From assembly GCF_026262505.1 (NCBI RefSeq), contig NC_067204.1, forward strand, positions 22,103,300-22,167,299: a stretch of DNA of 64,000 nucleotides. Reading direction: 5' to 3'. Under the pieces are notes generated by a model that was not told where the DNA came from, made no database searches, and saw only the letters and a list, made by a program, of their open reading frames with translations. This document shows, piece by piece, positions 9,001 to 20,412 of this stretch (positions are counted from its first letter, which is position 1; every line of letters starts with the position of its first letter). The stretch comes from Trichomonas vaginalis G3 (taxonomy: Eukaryota; Parabasalia; Trichomonadida; Trichomonadidae). A program made the position numbers and the translations under genes.

Positions 9001-9918
9001 TTAGTCTTCTGGTGTGAATTCGGAGGACTCTTCTTGGATTGAGTCTTGTATTTCCTCCTCCTCTTCTTCCTCCTCCATTGCTTCTGGGAAGAAGTCTTCT
9101 TCTGGGTCGAAGACATTATATAATGTGTAATTGAATGACACATTATATCTTTCTTTGAGTTCGCTCCTGACAAAGAACTTAGTTCCAGGAATACAGAAGA
9201 CTTCTGTGCGTTGGAAAAGCTGATGTCCTGGAACAAATTTGGCAATTAGAGACTTCTTTTTTCCGAATTGTTCAGGAGTTTCCATGACGACAGTAACAAC
9301 ATCTCCATCTGCGAGGTCTTGTTGTTGTTCGGAAAGGTAAAGAGCAATGATATAAATGGTTGCTGCGTTGAATTCGAGAAAGTCGAATTCAAATTGTGTA
9401 GTCGTATAGCAGTCAAACCATTTTGTACAGTTGTCTCCGAACTCGTCAGTGTATTCATCTTGGTCATATCCGTAACTAAAGACTTGGAATTCGGCAATGC
9501 TCTTGTCGAATGACCGTTGCATGTAACGAGGAAGATTTTGACGAACTTGGTATAAAGTTCTCAACATTATAAGCTTAGTAAATGTTGGAAAATACTGAAC
9601 TAAGACATCGCTAAGCTCAATTGGACTTGGAATTGTCTTAGTAAGTTCAATTGAACTAGCAATTGCTTTGTTCAGAACTTCACAGAACTGAGTATTGTAT
9701 ATAGCGTCTGGTTGTGTGTTTTCTTCGGCGTCTTTGAGATATTTAGAGCAAATTTGTTGAAGAATTTCTCTTAATTCGCTGTTAGACTTTTTGGCGGTTA
9801 TTCTAACAGCTGTGCCAGTTCTTGGAGGTTGTGGGGCTTTGGCTTTGGTTAGCGGTTGAGAATTGTTAATGTTGGCTTCCATTAGACAAAAATAAACTGT
9901 TTTTTTCGGACTACTCAT
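9001..9918 (-). CDS. unknown Maverick protein, acidic C terminus
   Basis: 305 residues, looks whole; a second Met at 9882 (MEANINNSQP) is an equally possible start. No family recognised. The N-terminal third is basic, the middle is helical and aromatic, and the C-terminal 40 residues are very acidic with a run of Glu. It is the outermost left gene and is read toward the left end, with its promoter side facing a cluster of AACGGT repeats. No counterpart is seen at the left end of copy 2. Confidence 0.75.
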   Translation of the reverse strand: MSSPKKTVYFCLMEANINNSQPLTKAKAPQPPRTGTAVRITAKKSNSELREILQQICSKYLKDAEENTQPDAIYNTQFCEVLNKAIASSIELTKTIPSPIELSDVLVQYFPTFTKLIMLRTLYQVRQNLPRYMQRSFDKSIAEFQVFSYGYDQDEYTDEFGDNCTKWFDCYTTTQFEFDFLEFNAATIYIIALYLSEQQQDLADGDVVTVVMETPEQFGKKKSLIAKFVPGHQLFQRTEVFCIPGTKFFVRSELKERYNVSFNYTLYNVFDPEEDFFPEAMEEEEEEEEIQDSIQEESSEFTPED

Positions 9919-9934
9919 AGAAAAGTTTAAAATA

Positions 9935-10112
9935 AACCGTTTTCGTCAACGGTAACCCCCTCTATTTTTTTATTTTATTTAATAGTTACCGTTGGCAAAC
10001 CGTTCCATCTCAAATATTGAATGAACTATAAACGTTTTTTGTTTTCTATACATACTTTTTTGTCCAACGGTAAAACTTTTTACACAACGGTTTTTGAGAG
10101 TCGTAGCCGTTG
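9935..10112. promoter_or_regulatory. cluster of AACGGT/ACCGTT motifs
   Basis: At least seven copies of AACGGT or ACCGTT lie within 180 bp, several arranged head to head (for example GTTACCGTTGGCAAACCGTT at 9985-10004). AACGG is a Myb-type core, and Myb-like proteins are known promoter binders in T. vaginalis. The region separates the leftward gene at 9918 from the rightward structural genes. It could be a shared control region or a set of iterons for replication. Confidence 0.5.
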
Positions 10113-10354
10113 ACTTTTTTGTAGAGCACTCAAAATAGTACAGCTTTGTCTGGACAAGTAAGGGTCTATCGTCGCTACAGGAAAAGTTACAGGCGTTCCA
10201 AGGAAGTATACTTTGAGAAGACTTTCCCCCTTATAGAATGAGATAAGACGGTTATTTTACAAAACTGACAACACTTTGACCGAGTAGTTTTTTGTGCTGA
10301 ACAAAAAGTGTCATATAAACATCTGTCAAAAACCGCTTTTTAACTTCACTTAAA

Positions 10355-13300
10355 ATGCCACGTAAGCTACGTAAGAATATACGTAAGAGGAAGAGAGCAT
10401 TGAAACATCCAATAGTAAGACTGACACCACAACAACAGTTGCAACAACAAATGCTGAATGACCCCACTATGTTGCAACAAATGTCAAGCAATCCTATGCT
10501 TTTAAACCGAGTTGTTGGTGCACAGAGTGGAGGTTTAAGAGCGGCACTTTTAGCGAAAATGGCAGGCTATGGTGGAGCTGCAGACGGAACAGCATATAAC
10601 CCTCAAAGTCAAATGAATTTGAGTTCACTCAAAAATCAAATAACAGATGTCAAAAAGTCAAACATAGACATACAGAAACAAATAAGTGAAAACGAAAAGA
10701 AACTAGAATATGACAGACACACAAAGAAACTCAATGAGTTAAACGTAGAGAAAAGAAGAAAGAAGAACAACTGAAAGAACTAAGTACAGAGGAATATGCG
10801 AAAAAAGTGTCAGAAAAAGCAGCAGAAGTAGCAAAAATGGAACAAGATGTCATAAATTTGAAAAACCATACTACTCAATATAAAATACTGAAAGATGAAG
10901 AGATAAAACAAAAAGCCTGAAGACATATATGGATAGCGATGAGTATAAAAAAGAAGTTGAAGCAAATGTAAAGGCAGAAAAACTTTTACAGTTGCAAAAC
11001 CAAACCGTACAGTATGAAAACTTAGCACAAGAAAGTAAAAATAACGACGCGGCTATGCAAAAGGCAATGAAAAGCGCAGAATATAAAAGCTAACAATGAC
11101 TGGTTAGATGCCCAAGCCAACGCTAAAGCAGCCCAGCTTATAGGGTCAATAAGGACAAAAATACAAGCGGATGAAGACAGTTCAAATGAAGCTTTAACAA
11201 ATGCTGACTTTAAGAACGCTTTCGAAGCTCTTCATAGTAAGGTGAAACAAGTGAACGACTTCTCATCTGGAAAGAAACTGAAGTCTGAAGGTTTCGACAA
11301 AGAGTTAAAAGAAGTAGCACAAAATATGACGAAAATAACAGATGCAGCAACGAGACAGGCAGTTCAAAGTGCCTATGACGCCGTTAGAGCAACTGTTGTG
11401 AAAAGTCAAGAAAAAGAGTTACAACAGACCAAAACAGACCTAGTAAATGCTTTCTTAAGAACGAAAAGTCAGGTAGGACATTACGCTGCAGATGGAACAT
11501 ATGTGCCAGCTGGTGGAACTTATATACCACCAAACCCTCCAAGAGAAGCACCTGCACCAGGACTACCTAAAACATTTACATCGTCACATGGACACAGACA
11601 CAGGCATGCACCAAAACCAACACAACAACCAACAGTTCAAAACCCTGCACAACAACAACAACAACAACAACCAACACAACAACCAACAGTTCAAAATCCA
11701 GCACAACCAACAGTTCAAAACCCTGCACAACAACAACCACAAACAGAGCAAGGACATAAAAGAAGTAGAGAACAAGGAAACCAAGAATTCTTAAAAATGC
11801 TTAAAGAAGAGTGTGGTTTCCCAGATACTGTTGACTTTAGTGACAGATATAAAGAAGCTATTAGAAAGTTCAAGGATGGAAATACTGACCCGAACCTATT
11901 TAGCTTTATGGCTCAGCACCAAAACGGATATAATCTCAAACCTGGAAAATACAAGCTCGCTAAGGGATATGATTTAATAGCATATCATCCAAATGACATG
12001 GATGAATTTACTCCGAGATATTTGATGTCAGAGCTAAATGACAATTCAACTTTCGTCATGAAACGCGTAAAAAATAGAGACGGAACGAAAGAACAAAAGC
12101 TTATGAATGCGGATGACGTAGATAGGGAAATTGTTGAAAACGGTCTCGGAATATATGAAATGCCAGCAGATGAGGTACAAGAAACTCCACAGGAAGAACT
12201 AGTTCAGATACAACCAGACATGGAAGAAATAGTTCAGCAACAACAGCTAGAAGAGCCTGAAGGAAACGAACAAGTCACTCCTTTGGAAACTAACTTCACA
12301 GAACTAGATGAAGATTTGGAACAGCCGAAAAATCTTGACCCTCAACAAGAGTATGCGGAGAATATGGAATATTTCCAAGAGTCTAAAAAAAATTCGGCTG
12401 ACATAGTAGAAGAATATCGAAAAATGTTTGCCGACATACAAAAGACTCCAACACCAGATGAAAATATTCAGCATAGAATGAAAACTGAAAAAAATGTACA
12501 CAAATACAACAACCCTTTTTACTTACGAGCATTTAACGTTCAATCTTCGGATGAACTCGGTGAAGATAAAAGGTTAAATTTCAAGAAAACATATAGAAAT
12601 GAAACATTGTTTAAAGTTCATTCAGAACCTAACCAAGATGGAAACAAACCTACTTTTGTTTCTGCAGACGATGGAACTACAATGAGATGGGGTCATAAAG
12701 CTAATCCAGATAGGTGGTTCATAAACTTACAACCACAATTCCAAGAAGTTGTAGACGCAATGGAAGTGAATGGTGAACCAGATATAGCTGGTATTTTCAG
12801 CGCGGCTTTAATGCCATTGAAAGATATGAAAGATGCAGATATTTTGGACCAGTATGAAATGAACATGGCTGATGGAAATATAACACCTGACGTTCTAGAA
12901 CATTTATCTCAAAGAACTACACAGAACCATAGAGATGGTATATTTGGTGAAGAGTTTAGAAAGAAAGTTAGGGAGGAGAAGGAAGAGAACCTATTGTACA
13001 TGACCTTGCAAACGAAAGTTTACAAAATGTCATAAAAACTTACTTTGCAGACAATGAACTGAGAAGGGATGAATATTTAAGAAAACTCAAATGGACAGTA
13101 CCAGATGAAATGTTAGTATGATGAAAAACATGTTCCTTGACAAAATAAAACCAACTACAGAAATAAACGACGCAAGACTGAAAGATTGGGTAGAAGCTTT
13201 CCCATTCACAAAAGATATAGTTGGTAACATGGAAAGAAAACCAGAATGGCTACAAAAACATATATTTGGAAACGAGCATATTCCATATGGACAGGCACTG

Positions 13301-13581
13301 TTTGAAGAGCTTGAACCAGAAACTCAGGAAAGAGTCATGCAAACAATACGCGAAGACTCAAATACAGACTATGACAAACTCTTTCTAGGATATAGGTTAC
13401 CTGAGATGGGCGACCAGAGCCAAAAGGCAAAAAGGACATGGGAAATTTGCAACATACTAGATGAACATAATGCAAAGATGCAACAACTTCAAGCAGAGGG
13501 CAATGAAGGAAAAAGAAGAGTTAAAAACTCAGTCAGGAAGAAAGTAAAGCTTGGTCCACGTGGTTCTATTATGACATATAA
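10355..13581 (+). CDS. Q-rich coiled-coil Maverick protein, broken
   Basis: Remains of one long gene just ahead of the capsid gene. It begins with a very basic segment (MPRKLRKNIRKRKRALKHP), then Q-rich and M-rich stretches, long charged helices, a central low-complexity segment of repeated QQPTVQNPAQ, and a mostly globular C-terminal third. No known domain. Its place before the capsid gene and its basic start suggest a DNA-binding or scaffold virion protein, which is inference. The gene is broken about four or five times here; copy 2 carries the same gene at 52899-56240, broken more often. Confidence 0.7.
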
Positions 13582-13613
13582 ATCCAACTATTCTATATTT
13601 TTACTCATATGAA

Positions 13614-15211
13614 ATGTACGCCGCTCAGAATATAACGCCAACAGTTTTGGATGCATGAATGGAAATGTTTCCGAATGGTATAACGAATGCGACAATGCCA
13701 TTAGAAGGTCAGAAATAGTTCCTGGAACTTACGAATATACAACTGCTGTTTCTTATGGAAACGTAGGTGAGTTTGGAGAAGGTTCTTCAACAACAGTAGA
13801 TATTGCTTGCGACAGGTTTCATATAATTTCTATTGACAACTCTTTCTTATACGTGGAACAAGACATTGAAATAAAACCTTCTGCCAAGTTGTCTGACAAG
13901 AAAGGTTGCAATGGAATTTTCTATGTCGGATACCAATATGCTCCAGAAGTTTTCATGGATATAAGATATATTCTAACTCTGACTTAGTTCAAACAGTAAC
14001 TGGGCAAACTATGAATGGTTCGCTTTGAGAAACTCAGTACAACCACAAGCTAGAGAACAAACAGACCAGTAACTATTGAAAAATAAGAAGACTTGACCCT
14101 AACGTTCCAGGAGTTTATGTTAACCTTTCTGGACAAACTGCAGCAGCAGTAACCAAAGTAAAATTGAAACTTAGAGTTCCTTTGTCATCTTTCCTCATCT
14201 TCAGGTTTTTAAGATACTTGCCAAACTGGGCAGGAAAAATTTCTATCGAACTTACTCCAAGCAAAAATAACTTAGTCATTGCACCAACACAAGACCCATT
14301 CACTCTTACAGACGTAAAGGGAGCAAATCAAACGTCATTCGCCGACTTTTGCAAAGACAAAGTTGACTTAGACTTTGGTTTCTCAAACCTCAACACTGAA
14401 GTAAACTATTATTTCAATGCTGCTGGAATGCTTGGGACCCAGTTAAGTTCACATGCGAAAAGTTTGAATGCAAGAGAATAGAAAGCAGACTTGCAGTCTA
14501 TATGTTGGACCCAGATATTTCAAATGCTTTAGCTGCCAAATATATTGCAGTTCCACTTATGTTCCCTATACACCAAATATCTGTCAAAGACTTTGCAGGT
14601 GAAGTTGGAAACCAAAGTGCTGACCCAGGTGCAAGAACAGATATTGCTTAACAACTGCAATGAAACATGCAGATACTATGTTTGTACTGTTCAGACGAAC
14701 TATAAATGACTATTCTTGCTTCTACAACCCTGGTATTAAATACCATATAAACATAGATGGCAAATACTATCCAAGAGAAGAATATTCTACAGTTGAGGAT
14801 ATGAGGTCATACAACTTGACATTAGATGCTATGAACTTTAACAACAACTTCACAACAACCATTAACCCTGAAATGCAAAGTTCTATTATGCCATATGTGA
14901 AAGTATGGACTCATACAGGAGCTCAAAAAACTCAATATACAAATGGAGACCGTTCAAACTTTTGGCTTGGCATTCCATTTGCTGACTCAGAAGACTTTAT
15001 GGGTGGTATTTCAACTGTTGGTACAGTTCAAATACAATATACTGGTGACAGAGACGGTCCAAATGAATTGAAAGCAAAGAAGTTTACAAAACCAATAGCA
15101 CTTTTCACGGAAGATGCTCTTTTGAAAATTCGTTCGATGAAACCTGCTGGGGCTCCTCAGATTGGTATAACGACAGCTTCCATCGAGCAGATTTTGGCAG
15201 CAGGTCAGTAA
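13614..15211 (+). CDS. MCP: major capsid protein (double jelly-roll type), broken
   Basis: Starts MYAAQNITPTVLDAMNG and ends IEQILAAGQ, about 530 codons. The protein is rich in beta strand with motifs such as KISIELTPSKNNLVI and IKYHINIDGKYYPREEY, and lies between a scaffold-like gene and the minor capsid gene, the usual Maverick order. Length and strand pattern fit the double jelly-roll major capsid protein of Polintons and adenovirus-like viruses, although I cannot confirm the fold. The copy is broken about four times; the copy 2 version at 56275-57880 is less damaged. Confidence 0.72.
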
Positions 15212-15533
15212 GTTGTTCTTGAACTGACTTCTCTCCGTCAAATATTGACAGTACGCCAGTTTTGACATAAATTGTATTATAAAACCTTTAGAAATATCGG
15301 TCAGTTTTTGTTATATTTTTGTCTGCTTCAAGAACTTTCACCATCTCTTTATACCAACTTTCTTTGCTTTATGAAAATATTTTGGTTCAGCAAAGACTGC
15401 TATTCTATAACATTTTCCATTGTTTGTAAAGAACTATTCTGTCAATGAACTTGTATTGTTTGTGTGTGTAAACTTTGTTTTGCTTCAATTCGAAGAGATA
15501 CTCAAATACGTCCATCTTTTTATTCTAAGTAAA
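15212..15533. other. remains of a small leftward gene (broken)
   Basis: Between the capsid gene and the gene at 15534. In copy 2 the matching stretch holds a whole 139-residue leftward frame (57774-58193). Here the same sequence is present but broken. Confidence 0.55.
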
Positions 15534-16118
15534 ATGTCATTTCCGAAAAATAGAAGCGTAAGTGTTTCAAAAGGTTTAATGGCGGTGGCAGATGTGAAGT
15601 TAAATTCACCAACTCAAACAAACAGTCAAAGTGTTGTTGTCAATGTCAAAGAAAGAGATGTTGAAGTGGGGAAACCATACGAAGACGAAGATGGTATAAC
15701 AATAGTTCCTGTAAAAGAACAACCAACATACCCTGAAGTTAGCAGAGACTTAAGTTCTGTTGCAGATATTCGAAACGACTACCAACAACTTAAAGACAAA
15801 CTTAAAACTCAGGAGAAGATTTGTCAAGCTTTGGGTATAATGTTAAACTTGGTCGAACACAACCCTGTAAAAGTGAACTCATATGTCATCGCACCTCATG
15901 AAGTTTTGAAAGAACTATTGAAACTTTTGACAGAGGCAGACGATATAAACATCAAAGAAATAGAACCCGACATTGCTTGCTGTGGTGTTTCATATAATGT
16001 CATTGACAAGATATACGTTATGAAAGGAGGTGAAACGTTGAACTTAAAATATAGTTTCCCAGACGTCATAAAAATATTTGACGACCACAACATTTCATTA
16101 AAATTTTTTGCTAAGTAA
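15534..16118 (+). CDS. unknown Maverick protein
   Basis: 194 residues beginning MSFPKNRSVSVSKG, chosen because copy 2 has the same start and the AT-rich sequence above reads as the opposite-strand gene. N-terminal third is low complexity, followed by a coiled-coil segment (YQQLKDKLKTQEKI) and a helical C-terminal half. Nearly identical to 58212-58796. No family recognised. It lies between major and minor capsid genes, so a virion role is likely but unproven. A start-proximal TTAGTAAAATG type sequence matches other virion genes. Confidence 0.75.
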   Translation: MSFPKNRSVSVSKGLMAVADVKLNSPTQTNSQSVVVNVKERDVEVGKPYEDEDGITIVPVKEQPTYPEVSRDLSSVADIRNDYQQLKDKLKTQEKICQALGIMLNLVEHNPVKVNSYVIAPHEVLKELLKLLTEADDINIKEIEPDIACCGVSYNVIDKIYVMKGGETLNLKYSFPDVIKIFDDHNISLKFFAK

Positions 16119-16923
16119 ATGGCAGAAGACATAGTGGTTTATACTATTACGACTAAAAACCCTGAGTCATATAATTCTATAACAACAAACTTACAAAGTC
16201 CTCAAGGACGATATTGTAAACTAACTTAAACACAATGACGACTAAAGCCTGTTTTGCTCTTTTGACACCAGAAGACTTTGTTGTTGTGAATGGTAAAAAA
16301 TACTTCTTTGAAGATACTTACTCAGATATACCACCAACAGGTTTTGTTGACTTATTTAATACTTTAAGGACGGATGTAACATGTGCTGCAACTAGAGCAG
16401 GTTTCATTATGTTTGGATGTCCGACTGAGTTTACTATAAACGATATGAGCTATAATACAAAACTTATATCTGGTTTTTACTACCAACAGTTTCCTATAAC
16501 AGGAAAAGGTGTCATACAAGGAATGTCTGTTCCATTGACTTTAAGTACACCTATTTTATATATTGTTTCAAACTTAGGTTCAAAGTGCTATTCGAATGTC
16601 GACAGAAACTACTATGACCAAAAGATACTCATGCGTATAAACAACACTTTCTCTGCTGGTTTGCCTATTGTTCATTCGAATGCAGAGTTTTCAGCTTTAG
16701 TAAACTCAAACACTTTAGCAAACATAAACTTAACCTTAGTGACGCAAACTTTGTTCCTGTAAAACTTTTATGTCCTATGTATTTGTCAATGACGGCAGAA
16801 AGTTTCGAATTGGAAGATGCAACTGGTGAAAGTATTGTACTACAAGAACAACTTCAACAACAAATAGCTCAAGAACAACAAATGCAACAAATGGAACAAA
16901 TGCAACAACAAAGTCAAGAATAA
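16119..16923 (+). CDS. minor capsid (penton-like) protein, broken
   Basis: Begins MAEDIVVYTITTKNPESYN and ends in a Q/M-rich tail. The body is beta-rich and of the length expected for the single jelly-roll minor capsid (penton) protein of Mavericks. The call rests on size, strand pattern and position after the major capsid gene, not on a diagnostic motif. Broken here about two or three times; the copy 2 version is at 59040-59848. Confidence 0.6.
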
Positions 16924-16950
16924 AAAAATATTTTTTTTATTTTTATAAAA

Positions 16951-18180
16951 ATGTACAGAATAGACGTTTCAGATTTTTATGACTTCCAAGCTTCAGAAAT
17001 ATGTGTCCATTTAGAGACTATAACAAAGCAGTCGAGAATTTGAAACGTTTAGTCATTTATGTTGACTCTGCCCCAGAATGTTATGTCATGAAAGAATGGG
17101 ATGTTGTCTTTAACAAACCAAGAGCGACAATAGTTTCAGAACAAGAATGTAGACAAAACTTAAGAAAATAAAAGTCGTACAAGTTGGCATGAAGATGTTA
17201 GATGCTTGGGATATCTTATTGTCAAAGTTAGAAGATTTTTCAGTTCGAGGTATAAAGTTCTATACACCATCTCCAAACTTCTATTCTATCTTCACTGGAT
17301 ATAAATACGAACAAGTAGAATGGAAAGAAAATGTTATAGAAGCTTGGTTAGACCATGTCAAAGAAATTATATGCAATGGAAACGAAAGAGTCTATGAGTA
17401 TATCTTATGTTGGTTTGCAAACATCTTACAACATCCAAGTGCTAAAAATGAAACTGCTCTCATCATAATTGGAAAACAAGGAACTGGTAAGAACACTTTC
17501 TTTACAGATATTTTGTGCAAACTGTTAGAGGGCTATTCGAACCCTAATATGACAAACTTAGAAAACATCTGCGGTAAATTTAACTCTTCAATAGAGAATA
17601 TGAAACTTATAGTATGTAACGAACTTCAAAGTATAGATACAACAAAGTTTTGAACTCAGATGCTTTGAAGAGTCTTATAACAGACAAAGTTGGAGTTGTT
17701 GAAAAAAATATAAAGACCAAAGAGTTTGTGAAAATGTTGCAAACTTCGTCATGGTTTCAAACAACGCTGTTCCGATGAAGTTAGAAAGTTCTGACAGAAG
17801 ATATGTAGTTGTCAGAACGTCAGATTCTCATATGCAAGATACAGAATATTTTGACGACTTAGCAGAAACTTTGACACCTAACTTTTACAACCACTTGTTC
17901 TCATATTTTATGACATTAGATATTTCTAAGTTCAATCCAAGACAAATTCCACATACCGAAGAAAGACAAACATTGTTAGAAGCAAACAAGAGTGTATATG
18001 AACTGTTTATAGATGAGACTAACTTTGAGTGTTTAGATGAAAGGTCTTTGTACGACTCGTATAAACAATATTGTCAAGAGTATGGTTATATGCAGCTCTA
18101 AACGAACATTCTTGGCAAATGTCAAAAATCTTTTAGACATACAGAACGGCGTATATACAAAGAAAAATTTTTCTGAGTAA
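16951..18180 (+). CDS. superfamily 3 helicase (D5-like), broken
   Basis: Carries a Walker A loop GKQGTGKNTF, a Walker B segment KLIVCNELQS and an SF3 motif C region FVMVSNNAVPM, in the order of viral replicative SF3 helicases (poxvirus D5, NCLDV, many Mavericks). It would unwind DNA during replication of the element. The N-terminal 130 residues before the Walker A are not recognisable as a primase. The gene is broken several times in this copy. It is preceded by a T-run then ATAAAAATG. Confidence 0.85.
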
Positions 18181-18216
18181 ATTTTAAAAAAAATATTTTT
18201 TTATCCGATAGAAAAG

Positions 18217-18635
18217 ATGACGAAATTATTTCAGTCAACAAGTACATGTCAGGACTTAAAGAAGAACTAGACCCATTCGCTTATTTGAATGTTTACTTCT
18301 ACCATTTTGAAAAGTCTACATTTGACAAAGTTTGGAACATCGAACCAGTTAAGTTTGCTATTGTGACTAAAAATGGTGCGAAATTTGAAGACTTAGACAT
18401 AGAAGGTTTGTTAGCAGTCAAAGAAAATTTTGACAGAAGGTTCTCAAACCTTAAAGAAGGCAAAGCATACAAACTTGTTATACCTTATGAACCAAAGAAA
18501 GCAGACGACTATGAATATTATGAGTCTAAGATAGTTGAAGTTCAAGGTAAATTGGGTAAAAAGATTTTAGAGTCTAAGCCAGTGTTTGCTCCTAAAGAGG
18601 AAGAGAACATTGACATTGACCCAGAAATGTTCTAA
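18217..18635 (+). CDS. unknown small Maverick protein
   Basis: About 139 residues with the motif YEYYESKIVEVQGKLGKKIL and an acidic end (EEENIDIDPEMF). Same gene as 61152-61571 in copy 2, where it looks whole; here its start is damaged. It converges on the leftward gene ending at 18652, with 16 bp between stops. Function unknown; its place between helicase and packaging ATPase suggests replication or packaging. Confidence 0.68.
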
Positions 18636-18651
18636 AAATAAAATTTTATTT

Positions 18652-19105
18652 TTACATGTCAAATTCTTTCTCTGGAACTGGTTCAGGTTCTTTCTTCTCT
18701 TCTTCTACTTTCTTTTCTTTCTTTTCTCTCTTCTTCTTCTTTCTCTGGTGGAGTTATGTCAAATTTCTCAGAACCATATTTATGTAAAAGTTCTTTGTCC
18801 TTTAATAGCTCTTCTATTCTGTTTTCTATTTCATCTTCAAGAACAGCGCATGTGTCTTCTTTGCATTCTAAGAACTTTTGTTGGACTTCATCTTTCCAAT
18901 CGGCGTCATCTCTGTCAACAAGTCTGTCATTGACAAATTTTAAGACTGCTCTTTGTAATGTTTTATGGTTCTTGTCATATTCCCAGAAACAGAACTTTAG
19001 AACAAATTCACCTTTCTTGTTTACACTATGTAAGATTTTATGGTCGACAGATGTTTTGCTGTCGAAAAGTTTGTCTCGAATATAGATAGCGAAATCGCTA
19101 GACAT
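18652..19105 (-). CDS. unknown Maverick protein with charged tail, broken
   Basis: Begins MSSDFAIYIRDKLFDSKTS and has a helical body followed by a Lys/Glu-rich tail (EKKVEEE type). Counterpart at 61503-62033 in copy 2. It diverges from the packaging ATPase gene at 19142 with only 36 bp between the two starts, which share a T-rich bidirectional leader. No family recognised. Confidence 0.65.
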
Positions 19106-19141
19106 TTTCAAAAAGATAAAAATTTTAATTTTTCTAAAAAT

Positions 19142-20014
19142 ATGTTAGAAAAAAAGTTTGCTGACATTGACAAGAAATTTGAGAATGTTTTAAACAAGAA
19201 CAAGAAAGTTAGAAAATGCTCAGATAAAACCCATACATGACAAGTTCTTATTTGCTCAGAATGGTATAACAGGTCTAATTGCACCACCTGGGTCGGGTAA
19301 GACTTTCACTTATCTTAAAATGGCTGCACAACAACAAGAACTAGATGAGAAGAACCCATTCTATGAGTTAGTAGTCATTTGTAGTACTTCTGGTCAATTT
19401 GACCAAACCGTAAATTCGTTCAAAGATATTATAAAGAAGTCTAAGTTAGTATGTAAAAAGACTCTGAGTTGTTAGATTGGATAAAGAAGTACCAAAGAAG
19501 AGTTTTGAAGTACAATGCTATAAATGAGTATGTCAATTCGAAGTTTAAAGACCCAAATGAGGAAATGCAGAGAATATTAGAGAAGAAACACTTCAGAAAC
19601 AAACAGAAAGAGATAGAATACATTTCGAAGAAATTGCAATCTTACGATTGGAAGACTTACCCTCACAGATGTCTTCTTATCTTAGATGATTTCGCCTCTC
19701 ATCCTTTGTTAAAGAACAGAGAACAAGATATGTGTCGAATTCTTAAGAAGCTCAGACACTTTAACATCTCAGTTGTCATTTGTGTACAGACAGCAAAGAG
19801 TTTAAGTAAGGATGTTAAAAGAATACTTACTGATATCATACTTTTCCCTGGATTGTCCGAAGACGATTTCATGGAACTTATGAAAGAGTCCATGGCAGGT
19901 AAGTTTGACAGACATGAACTCTGGGAGAAGTACAAAGTCATACAAGACCCTCATACTTCTTTCAGAATTCACATCTACGCGAACAAAGTTCAAATTGTAA
20001 AAAGTCAAGCTTGA
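19142..20014 (+). CDS. A32/FtsK-type packaging ATPase, broken
   Basis: Walker A APPGSGKT and Walker B CLLILDDFAS with a downstream VICVQTAKSL sensor-like strand are typical of the FtsK-HerA packaging ATPases of Mavericks and large DNA viruses (vaccinia A32). It would pump DNA into the capsid. The copy is broken about twice; 62070-62945 in copy 2 looks whole at 291 residues. Its last 25 bases are repeated at 21614-21642 beyond the nested cassette. Confidence 0.88.
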
Positions 20015-20150
20015 AAAATAAAGAGTTCATCTACTCTACTTGTTTGAAGTTGTCAAAATACTCTGTTATTTTTCACGATTTTCATGAGTTTTGGCTACCC
20101 CTGTAAAAGTCGGTCTAGAGAAATTTCATGAAATTTGGTCATTTTTCAGC
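20015..20150 (-). pseudogene. tail of the KilA-N-type gene of copy 2
   Basis: 20030-20085 matches the C-terminal coding end at about 63520-63560 of copy 2 (KITEYFDNFK). Only this tail is seen in copy 1, next to the nested cassette. Confidence 0.5.
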
Positions 20151-20237
20151 AAAAATATATTTTAGGTGAAGAGGTGAGATTTCACCTCTTTTTTCACCTG
20201 TTTTTTCACCTCAGTTATTTTATAAGCGTTTCACATG
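20151..20237 (+). repeat. AGGTGAAGAGGTGA module, copy A
   Basis: AAAAATATATTTTAGGTGAA followed by a self-complementary GAGGTGA/TCACCTC core and two more TTTTTTCACCT repeats, ending TATAAGCGTTTCACATG. Same module as 20330-20412. Confidence 0.85.
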
Positions 20238-20329
20238 GTAAACGTTATTTTTTAAATTTTGTGAAAACTCAACGGTTTGACACAAGCCCTAAAAATTATT
20301 TTACTCAGAATTTTGTTGCTGAATTCAAT

Positions 20330-20412
20330 AAAAATATATTTTAGGTGAAGAGGTGAGATTTCACCTCTTTTTTCACCTTTTTTCACCTGTTATTTTATAA
20401 GCGTTTTACATG
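20330..20412 (+). repeat. AGGTGAAGAGGTGA module, copy B
   Basis: Direct copy of 20151-20237, ending GCGTTTTACATG; it overlaps the 3' end of the gene at 20395. Confidence 0.85.

Noticed and set aside
9001-9918. Loose resemblance of the C-terminal part (TEVFCIPGTKFFV) to ADP-ribosyltransferases
   Set aside because: The other family motifs are not recognisable; too weak to annotate.
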